Part shown: positions 58,263 to 64,000 of the stretch, one piece after another
Numbering within the stretch: the stretch's first letter is position 1
Layout: every line of letters begins with the position of its first letter
Notes under the pieces: generated by a model
Database searches by the model: none
Told to the model about the DNA's origin: nothing
What the model saw: the letters and a program-made list of their open reading frames with translations, nothing else
Translations under genes and position numbers: made by a program
From: JBBROS01 sp963752225
GTDB lineage: Bacteria; Pseudomonadota; Alphaproteobacteria; Acetobacterales; Acetobacteraceae
NCBI GenBank assembly: GCA_963752225.1
Contig: CAVVXS010000005.1
Coordinates: forward strand, 62,001-126,000
Direction: 5' to 3'
Length of the DNA stretch: 64,000 nucleotides

Positions 58263-60227
58263 TCAGGCGACCGCCGAGCCGGGCCGCAGCTTGGCCCGCG
58301 CCGGCGCGCCCACCCGGGTGCGCCGATCCAGCAGCGACAGGAACCCGCCCGACGCCATGATCAGCCCACCGAACCAGATCCACGGCGCCAGCGGGTTGTA
58401 GTGCAGCCGCATCAGCGCGGCGCCATCCCGCTCCTCGCCGAGCACGGCGTAGATGTCGGCCATGCCGGTGGTGTGGATCTTCGCCTCGGTCGTGGTCATG
58501 CGCTGCACCGGAAAGGCGCGCCGGGCCGGCTCGAGTTCGATCGACCAATCGCCCCGGCTGATCCGCACCGTGGCGATGCGGGCCGCATAGTTCGGCCCGG
58601 CCTCGTCGCGCACGCCTTCGAGGGTCCAGGTGTAGCCGGCGCTCTCGGCACTTTCGCCGGGATGCAGCAGCACAACGCGCTCGCTCGCCATCGACATGCC
58701 GGCGACACCCGCGACCAGCACGCCCATGCCGGCATGGCCCAGCGTGGTGCCGTAGGTGGACAGCCGCAACCCGCCCAGCCGCGCCAGGCTGTCGCGGGCC
58801 GAAACCCGGAACAGCCGGGTGCGCTCGACGATCTCGGCGAACGAGCCGAGGATCAGCCAGGCCGCCAGGCCGAAGGCCAGCGCCGGCAACGCACGCATCG
58901 GCCCCCAGGCGGCGACGAGCCCGACCACGACCGCCACCAGCGCCGCCCACCACAATTGCAGGAGCGCCGGGCCAAGCCGCGCCCGTTTCCAGGCCAGGCG
59001 CGGTGACACCACCATGGCGGCGAACACCGGCAACGCGAGCGGGATGACGGTCGCGTTGAAGAACGGGGCGCCGACCGAGATCTTCACCCCGAAGATGAAG
59101 TCGGCGATCAGCGGATACATCGTCCCGGTGATCACCACGGCAGCGATGGAGCACAGCAGCACGTTGTTCAACACCAGCGCGCCCTCGCGGCTGATAGGTG
59201 CAAAGATGCCGCCAGCGGCCAGCACCGGCGCCCGGAACGCGAACAGCAGCAACGATCCGCCGATCACCAAGCCGAGCAGGCCGAGGATGAACACGCCCCG
59301 GGTCGGGTCATTGGCGAAGGCGTGCACCGAGTTGAGGATACCGGAGCGCACCAAAAAAGTGCCGGATAGGCTGAGCGAAAACGTGGCGATCGCCAGCAGC
59401 ACCGTCCAGACCTTCAAAGCCTCGCGCTTCTCGACCACGATCGCCGAATGCAGCAGCGCCGTGCCGGTAAGCCACGGCAACAGGCTGGCATTCTCGACCG
59501 GGTCCCAGAACCAGAACCCGCCCCAGCCCAGCTCGTAATAGGCCCACCAAGAGCCGAGCGAGATGCCCCCCGTCAGCAGGCACCAGCTCGCCAAGGTCCA
59601 GGGCCGCACCCAGCGCCCCCACGAGGCATCGATGCGGCCCTCCAGCAGCGCGGCCACGGCAAAGGCGAACGGCACCGCGAAGCCCACATAGCCGGCGTAG
59701 AGGATCGGCGGATGGAAGGCGAGGCCGGGGTCCTGCAGCAGCGGGTTCATGTCCCGCCCGTCGAGCGGCGGCGGCCAGATGCGGTTAAATGGGTTGCTCG
59801 CCAGCAGGCAGAACAGCAGGAACCCGGCCGAGCTGCCGCCGAGCACGCCGATCACCCGCGCCCGCAAGGCCGACGGCAAGCCGCGGCCGAACACGGCAAC
59901 GGAACCGCCGCACAAAGCGAGAATAAGGCCCCAGAGCAGGATACTGCCCTCGTGGTTCCCCCAGGTGCCGGTGACCTTGTAGAGCAGCGGCTTCAGCGTG
60001 TGGCTGTTCTCGGCGACGTTCAGCACCGTGAAGTCGTCCGCCACGCTGGCCCAAACGAGCGCTGCCGCGGCCGCCGCCAGCGCCATCAACTGGCCAAGCG
60101 CCAGCGCCGGCGCCGCGGCCATCAGCCGGGCGTCGTTGCGGTGGGCGCCCCAGATCGGCAGCACCGCCTGCGCCAAGGCCAGCGCACAGGCGAGCGCCAG
60201 GGCGAACCGGCCCAGCTCCGGGATCAT
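58263..60227 (-). CDS. ccmF: Heme lyase subunit CcmF
   Basis: A 654-residue protein with about 15 helices that attaches heme to apocytochrome c together with CcmH and CcmI. The heme-binding WWD domain is seen in YYELGWGGFWFWDPVENASL, followed by LPWLTGTALLHS, and the long C-terminal periplasmic part contains YVLGEER-like (DIYAVLGEERDGAALM). Length is normal for CcmF. It starts 19 nt after the ccmE stop. Confidence 0.95.
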   Translation of the reverse strand: MIPELGRFALALACALALAQAVLPIWGAHRNDARLMAAAPALALGQLMALAAAAAALVWASVADDFTVLNVAENSHTLKPLLYKVTGTWGNHEGSILLWGLILALCGGSVAVFGRGLPSALRARVIGVLGGSSAGFLLFCLLASNPFNRIWPPPLDGRDMNPLLQDPGLAFHPPILYAGYVGFAVPFAFAVAALLEGRIDASWGRWVRPWTLASWCLLTGGISLGSWWAYYELGWGGFWFWDPVENASLLPWLTGTALLHSAIVVEKREALKVWTVLLAIATFSLSLSGTFLVRSGILNSVHAFANDPTRGVFILGLLGLVIGGSLLLFAFRAPVLAAGGIFAPISREGALVLNNVLLCSIAAVVITGTMYPLIADFIFGVKISVGAPFFNATVIPLALPVFAAMVVSPRLAWKRARLGPALLQLWWAALVAVVVGLVAAWGPMRALPALAFGLAAWLILGSFAEIVERTRLFRVSARDSLARLGGLRLSTYGTTLGHAGMGVLVAGVAGMSMASERVVLLHPGESAESAGYTWTLEGVRDEAGPNYAARIATVRISRGDWSIELEPARRAFPVQRMTTTEAKIHTTGMADIYAVLGEERDGAALMRLHYNPLAPWIWFGGLIMASGGFLSLLDRRTRVGAPARAKLRPGSAVA

Positions 60228-60246
60228 GACGTAAAGTCCTTCGGGG

Positions 60247-60756
60247 TCATCCGCCTGCTTTCTGCGTCGGCTCGAGCGTGTTCCAGGTTGCGGCCGGCGG
60301 TGGCGGGCCCTGATCCGGGTGCCACTGCCCCGTGCGTTTTAGCGCGTCGGCCACGTCTTTCGGCATGTAGGTTTCGTCATGCTTGGCCAGCACCTCGGAG
60401 GCCCGGAACGTGCCGTCCGGCTGCAGGGTGCCGAGCGTCACCGCGCCTTGGCCCTCGCGGAACAGGTCGGGAAGGATGCCGGAGTAGGTCACGTCGACCG
60501 CCGCCCGGCCATCGGTGATGCGGAACTGCGCCACCGGCCGACCCCGTTCATCACCGCGATGGATGCTGCCGGTCTCGACCAGGCCGCCCAGCCGCAGCGT
60601 GCGCCCTGGCCCGGCGGTATGCGCGTGCAGGTCGGACGGCGCCACGAAGAACACCATGTTGTCGCTGAACGCGTTAAGGCCGAGCGCCGTCGCCGAGCCC
60701 AAGCCGAGCAGGCAGGCGACCACGATCCACAGCCGCCGTTTCTTGCGCGTCATCAT
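60247..60756 (-). CDS. ccmE: Heme chaperone CcmE
   Basis: A 169-residue membrane-anchored heme chaperone. The OB-fold domain follows an N-terminal helix (RLWIVVACLLGLGSATALGL). The covalent heme-binding motif HDETYMP is present with His126 as the attachment residue. The C-terminal tail is Pro-rich and flexible. The ATG overlaps the ccmD stop (ATGA). It receives heme from CcmC and passes it to CcmF. Confidence 0.95.
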   Translation of the reverse strand: MMTRKKRRLWIVVACLLGLGSATALGLNAFSDNMVFFVAPSDLHAHTAGPGRTLRLGGLVETGSIHRGDERGRPVAQFRITDGRAAVDVTYSGILPDLFREGQGAVTLGTLQPDGTFRASEVLAKHDETYMPKDVADALKRTGQWHPDQGPPPPAATWNTLEPTQKAGG

Positions 60757-60893
60757 CGCGCGATCCCCCGCTTGTCCACGGCCGCCAGCCGCCGCCGTGC
60801 TTGCGCCAGCCGCTGCCAGGCCAACACGCCCAGCACGAGCGGCACGCCCATCCCGAGCGCGTAGCTCGCCGCCACGTAAGGCAGGTGGGTCAT
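60753..60893 (-). CDS. ccmD: Heme exporter small subunit CcmD
   Basis: A 46-residue single-helix protein (YVAASYALGMGVPLVLGVLAW, then a basic tail QRLAQARRRLAAVDKRG), matching CcmD in size, topology and place between ccmC and ccmE. It helps release holo-CcmE from the CcmABC complex. Its ATG overlaps the ccmC stop and its stop overlaps the ccmE start, both as ATGA. Confidence 0.88.
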   Translation of the reverse strand: MTHLPYVAASYALGMGVPLVLGVLAWQRLAQARRRLAAVDKRGIAR

Positions 60894-61651
60894 GCCCGCT
60901 CCACCTGCGCCATCAGCAAGCCGCGCAGCCGGCGCTCCATGACTGCCGCACGCAGCCGGGCCACGACGATGGCGGCGAAGGCCAGCGTGGCGCCGACCGC
61001 GCACACCAGCAGCGGCAGCAGCATGTCCTTGTGCATGCCGGGGGCGGAGGTCAGCGTGATGCTGCTGGGCTGATGCAGCGTGTTCCACCAATCGACGCTG
61101 AACTTGATGATCGGCAGATTGACGGCGCCGGCCAAGGCGACTACCGCCCCGGCCCGGGCGCCGCGCACCGGGTCGTCGAAGGCGCGCACCAGGGCGATGT
61201 GGCCGAGGTAGAGGAAGAACAGCACCAGCACGCTGGTCAGCCGCGCATCCCACACCCACCAGGCGCCCCACATCGGCTTGCCCCAGAGGCTCCCGGTTGC
61301 GAGGCAAACCGCGGTGAAGCTGGCGCCCACCGGCCCGATCTCGACCGCCGCCAAATCCGCCAGCGGATGCCGCCACACCAGCGACGCGAACCCGCACAGC
61401 GCGAGCGACGCATAGCCGGCCGAGGCGAGCCAGGCCGCGGGCACGTGCACATACATGATCCGGACGCTGTCGCCCTGCTGCCAATCCGCCGGGGACAGGA
61501 GCAAGCCCCACAGCAGGCCTCCGCCGAGCAGCAGCACGGCGGGCCAGGTCAGGAACGGCTGCACCACCGCGGCCACGCGCAGGAAGCGGCCGGGGTTGGC
61601 GAACCGGTGCAGGTTGCGCGCAGGGCGCGCGGGCAGGGCTTGAGCGTCCAC
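60890..61651 (-). CDS. ccmC: Heme transporter CcmC
   Basis: A 253-residue membrane protein with six helices that loads heme onto CcmE. It has MYVHVPAAWLASAGY (first heme histidine) and the WWD-type motif MWGAWWVWDARLTSVLVLFFLYLGH, plus KFSVDWWNTLHQPSS. Start GTG 61651 was chosen, since the upstream 22 residues look non-coding. It is the first gene of the ccm operon seen here. The ABC components CcmA and CcmB, which usually precede it, are not next to it; the flanking genes run in the other direction. Confidence 0.94.
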   Translation of the reverse strand: MDAQALPARPARNLHRFANPGRFLRVAAVVQPFLTWPAVLLLGGGLLWGLLLSPADWQQGDSVRIMYVHVPAAWLASAGYASLALCGFASLVWRHPLADLAAVEIGPVGASFTAVCLATGSLWGKPMWGAWWVWDARLTSVLVLFFLYLGHIALVRAFDDPVRGARAGAVVALAGAVNLPIIKFSVDWWNTLHQPSSITLTSAPGMHKDMLLPLLVCAVGATLAFAAIVVARLRAAVMERRLRGLLMAQVERA

Positions 61652-61738
61652 CTGCGCAAGATAGCACCATTGCCGTGGCTTTGAAGGCGTCGTGAACTCT
61701 CTTACTGTGCAGCGCAACGACAGGGGGACCGAGCGCGC

Positions 61739-62032
61739 ATGCTGTTCGCCATCATCTGCACCGACCGGCCGGGCGGGCTCGATCTGCGCCTAGCCACCCG
61801 GCCCACCCATCTCGCCTATCTCACGATGTATGCCAGCCGCATCGTGCACGGCGGCCCGACGCTCGACATCGAGGGCCGTCCCTGCGGCAGCCTGCTGATC
61901 ATCGAGGCCGAAGACCGGGCCGCCGCCGAGGGCTTCGCCGCCGAGGACCCGTATGCGAAGGCCGGGCTGTTCGAGAGCACGATCATCCGCCCGTTCCGCG
62001 AGGTGTTCCGCGACGGCGAAGCGCTTCCCTAA
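61739..62032 (+). CDS. YciI-like protein
   Basis: A 97-residue protein of the YciI family (dimeric ferredoxin-like fold, sometimes with an active-site His-Asp dyad). Visible blocks: LFAIICTDRPGGLDLRLATRPTHLAYL, IVHGGPTLDIEGRPCGSLLIIEAED and EDPYAKAGLFESTIIRPFREVF. The His in PTHLAYL and the Asp/Glu of the last strand are in the usual places. Enzymatic role not established. Its stop overlaps the EVE gene (TAATG). Confidence 0.85.
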   Translation: MLFAIICTDRPGGLDLRLATRPTHLAYLTMYASRIVHGGPTLDIEGRPCGSLLIIEAEDRAAAEGFAAEDPYAKAGLFESTIIRPFREVFRDGEALP

Positions 62033-62457
62033 TGGCCTATTGGCTGGTGAAGTCCGAGCCCGACGCGTTCGGCTGGAAGGACCAGGTCGAGCACGACGTC
62101 GAGCCCTGGACCGGCGTGCGCAGCCACCAGGCCAAGAACAACCTGGCGGCGATGAAGAAGGGCGACCGCGCGTTCTTCTACCATTCCAACATCGGCAAGG
62201 AGATCGTCGGCATCGTGGAAGTGGTGCGCGAGGCCTACCCCGACCCCACGGCGGAGAGCGGCGACTGGGTCTGCGTCGACATGAAGGCGGTGTCGCCGCT
62301 GCCGCGCCCCGTCACATTGATCGAGATCAAGGCGAACCCGGCGCTGGCGGCTATGTCGTTGGTGAAATACTCGCGCCTGTCGGTCGGGCCGGTGACGCCG
62401 GAGGAATGGAAGCACGTCAACGCCCTCGCCAAGAAGAAGCCGCCTGCCAAGGCATGA
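62032..62457 (+). CDS. EVE domain protein
   Basis: A 141-residue protein consisting of one EVE domain, a PUA-like fold that binds modified bases. Hallmarks are YWLVKSEPDAFGW at the N-terminus, WTGVRSHQAKNNLAAMKKGDRAFFYHSN and the DP-containing VREAYPDPTAESGDWVCVDMKAV. EVE proteins recognise modified cytosine in DNA or RNA and often occur near thymidine or tRNA-modification genes; none is seen here. Basic tail KKKPPAKA. Coupled to the YciI and Rieske genes by overlaps. Confidence 0.9.
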   Translation: MAYWLVKSEPDAFGWKDQVEHDVEPWTGVRSHQAKNNLAAMKKGDRAFFYHSNIGKEIVGIVEVVREAYPDPTAESGDWVCVDMKAVSPLPRPVTLIEIKANPALAAMSLVKYSRLSVGPVTPEEWKHVNALAKKKPPAKA

Positions 62458-62798
62458 GGAGGCTCTGCCGGCTCGACGAGTGGCCGCCCGGCACCTCGCG
62501 CGGCTTCGGCCCGGCGCCGGGCGGCTTCACCGGCCTGTTCGGGGTGCGCCCGTCGGACGGCGGCGGCCCCTACGTCTACGTCAACGCCTGCCCGCATATC
62601 GGGGTCTCGCTCGATTGGACGCCCGGCGAGGTGCTGACCCGCGACCGCAGCCAGATCGTCTGCGCCACCCATGGCGCGTTGTTCACCATCGAGACCGGCG
62701 AATGCGTGGACGGTCCCTGCAAAGGCGACCATCTGGAGGGTGTTCCCGTCACCTTGGAAGAGGGCTGGGTGCTGGTGCCGGAGAACGCCGGGCTATAG
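62454..62798 (+). CDS. Small Rieske [2Fe-2S] protein
   Basis: A 114-residue soluble ferredoxin with a Rieske motif: Cys46-X-His48 in NACPHIGVSLDW and Cys70-X2-His73 in IVCATHGALFTIETGECVDGPCKG. All four ligands are present. Two further cysteines (Cys84, Cys89) are outside the cluster. It resembles the ferredoxin components of dioxygenases and NirD-like proteins, but no oxygenase is next to it. ATG 62454 overlaps the EVE stop (ATGA). Confidence 0.9.
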   Translation: MRRLCRLDEWPPGTSRGFGPAPGGFTGLFGVRPSDGGGPYVYVNACPHIGVSLDWTPGEVLTRDRSQIVCATHGALFTIETGECVDGPCKGDHLEGVPVTLEEGWVLVPENAGL

Positions 62799-62838
62799 CT
62801 TGTCCATAAAACGACCCGCTTCGGGAGGAAGCAAACCA

Positions 62839-64000
62839 ATGAACGACCAACCCGCCCTTGCCGCGCTGTTTCCGGTTCGCCCCGAGATCGCCGCGCACAC
62901 CAACCTGACCGAGGCGCAGCACAAGCTCTGGACCGCCGAGGCGCACGACAACCCGGATCTGTTCTGGGCCAAGCAATCCAAGCGCATCGACTGGATCCAC
63001 AAGCCGACCAAGGCGCAGACCGGCGACTTCACCGGCGACGTGCGCGTCCGCTGGTACGAGGACGGCACCCTGAACGCCTCGGCCAACTGCCTCGACCGGC
63101 ATCTCGCGACCCGGCCCGATCAGGTCGCCATCATCTGGGAAGGCGACGACCCCGGCTGCACCAAGAGCGTCACCTACCGTGAATTGCACGAGCAGGTCTG
63201 CCGCTTCGCCAACGCGCTGAAGTCGCTCGGCGCCAAGAAGGGCGACCGCGTCACGATCTACCTGCCGATGGTGGTCGAGGCGGCGGTGGCCATGCTCGCC
63301 TGCGCCCGCCTCGGCGCCATCCACGCCGTGGTGTTCGGCGGCTTCTCGCCCGACAGCCTGGCCAACCGGATCCAGGATTGCGAGAGCAGCCTGCTGATCA
63401 CCGCCGACGAAGGCCGCCGCGGCGGCCGCAAGGTCGCGCTCAAGACCAATGCCGACGCCGCACTGCAGTCCTGCCCGACCATCCGCAGCGTCGTCGTCGT
63501 GTCCGTCACCGGCGGCGAGGTGCCGATGCACGCCGGACGCGACCACCGCTACGAGGAGCTGATGGCCAAGGCGTCGCCGGACTGCCCGCCGGAAACGATG
63601 AGCGCGGAGGACCCGCTGTTCCTGCTGTATACCAGCGGCAGCACCGGCAAGCCGAAAGGCGCGCTGCATACCACCGGCGGCTACATGGTCTGGGCGAGCC
63701 TCACCCATTCCCTGGTGTTCGACTACCAGCCCGGCGAGGTCTACTGGTGCACCGCCGACGTCGGCTGGGTCACCGGCCACACCTACATCGTCTATGGGCC
63801 GCTTGCCAACGGCGCCACCACGCTGATGTTCGAGGGCGTGCCGAACTACCCCGACAGCAGCCGCTTCTGGCAGGTGATCGACAAGCACCAGGTCAACATC
63901 TTCTACACCGCTCCGACCGCGATCCGCAGTCTGATGCGGGAAGGTGAAGCGCCGGTTAAGGCGACCTCGCGCAAATCGCTGCGTATCCTCGGCAGCGTCG
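62839..64000 (+). CDS. acs: Acetyl-CoA synthetase, 3' truncated
   Basis: Activates acetate to acetyl-CoA. The visible 387 residues correspond to about 60 percent of the enzyme (usually about 650). The N-terminal ACAS domain (LWTAEAHDNPDLFWAKQSKRIDW, WYEDGTLNASANCLDRH) is followed by the AMP-binding domain with VVFGGFSPDSLANRI, the P-loop YTSGSTGKPKGALHTTGGY and DVGWVTGHTYIVYGPLANGATT, typical for Acs. A good ribosome site (GGGAGGAAGC) precedes ATG 62839. The rest, including the Lys acetylation site, lies outside the window. The upstream Rieske gene ends 40 nt before. Confidence 0.96.
   Translation, partial: MNDQPALAALFPVRPEIAAHTNLTEAQHKLWTAEAHDNPDLFWAKQSKRIDWIHKPTKAQTGDFTGDVRVRWYEDGTLNASANCLDRHLATRPDQVAIIWEGDDPGCTKSVTYRELHEQVCRFANALKSLGAKKGDRVTIYLPMVVEAAVAMLACARLGAIHAVVFGGFSPDSLANRIQDCESSLLITADEGRRGGRKVALKTNADAALQSCPTIRSVVVVSVTGGEVPMHAGRDHRYEELMAKASPDCPPETMSAEDPLFLLYTSGSTGKPKGALHTTGGYMVWASLTHSLVFDYQPGEVYWCTADVGWVTGHTYIVYGPLANGATTLMFEGVPNYPDSSRFWQVIDKHQVNIFYTAPTAIRSLMREGEAPVKATSRKSLRILGSV

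Noticed and set aside
61739..62457. EVE protein as part of a defence island
   Set aside because: EVE domains can occur in restriction systems, but there is no nuclease, methylase or helicase nearby; neighbours are housekeeping genes.
1..64000. CRISPR arrays, tRNA, rRNA, insertion sequences, integrases
   Set aside because: No regularly spaced repeats, no cloverleaf-like stretches recognised and no transposase or integrase protein among the frames; the only repeats are the short elements listed.

Overview
The window is dense, GC-rich chromosomal DNA from an alphaproteobacterium. The gene families (CoxF/CtaG/CtaE oxidase block, split b and b' ATP synthase subunits, DUF721-DsbA-SMC beside mutY, FlbT/FlaF, DUF2842, DUF1491, EVE) point to Rhodospirillales, most likely Acetobacteraceae; the family-level placement is inference. 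No tRNA, rRNA, CRISPR array, transposase or prophage gene was seen. Coding density is high and many neighbours share 1-13 nt stop/start overlaps (ATGA, GTGA, TTGA), so most of the window reads as translationally coupled operons.

Layout. 1-5.9 kb (+): end of a cytochrome c oxidase assembly operon (ctaB, coxF-like, ctaG, ctaE, surf1) running into an M32 carboxypeptidase and then an orphan HisKA_2-type sensor kinase. 5.9-14.7 kb (-): a peptide-type solute-binding protein, then (in transcription order) dciA, a DsbA-like oxidoreductase, smc and the F0 genes atpI-B-E-b'-b. 14.8-17.7 kb (+): mutY, then a compact flagellin-flbT-flaF locus with a stem-loop in the flagellin leader. 17.7-24.5 kb (mostly -): a Bug-like periplasmic protein, apt, and a GDP-mannose/glycosyltransferase operon (manC plus two glycosyltransferases). 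24.6-30.4 kb: ketopantoate reductase, small conserved proteins, two tandem OmpA-type outer-membrane proteins and a secreted hypothetical. 30.6-39.1 kb (mostly +): a circularly permuted ATP-grasp/alpha-E pair, ada, msrP with a small membrane protein, a NUDIX hydrolase and a complete DctPQM TRAP transporter. 39.2-42.2 kb (-): a second peptide-type binding protein, a FluC fluoride channel and a lipoprotein esterase. 42.3-46.0 kb (+): a 1234-residue multidomain glycosyltransferase. 46.0-56.5 kb: a CMD-family protein, pobA, a ThDP enzyme and a Liv-type ABC transporter (with a LivM-LivG fusion), plus an S9 peptidase, interspersed with four copies of a palindromic intergenic repeat. 56.5-61.7 kb (-): cytochrome c maturation operon ccmC-D-E-F-G-H-I without ccmA/B. 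61.7-64 kb (+): YciI, EVE and Rieske small proteins and the 5' part of acetyl-CoA synthetase.

Functionally, the window describes an aerobic respirer (aa3-type oxidase assembly, c-type cytochrome maturation, F0 ATPase) that makes mannose-containing surface polysaccharide, is motile or potentially motile, and imports organic acids and probably aromatic compounds (PobA next to a ThDP enzyme and an ABC importer). No single locus is clearly a new system. The best candidates for new biology are the flagellin-leader stem-loop next to its likely regulator FlbT, the MsrP partner that is not MsrQ, the ATP-grasp/alpha-E pair, the repeat-fronted giant glycosyltransferase and the local palindromic repeat family.
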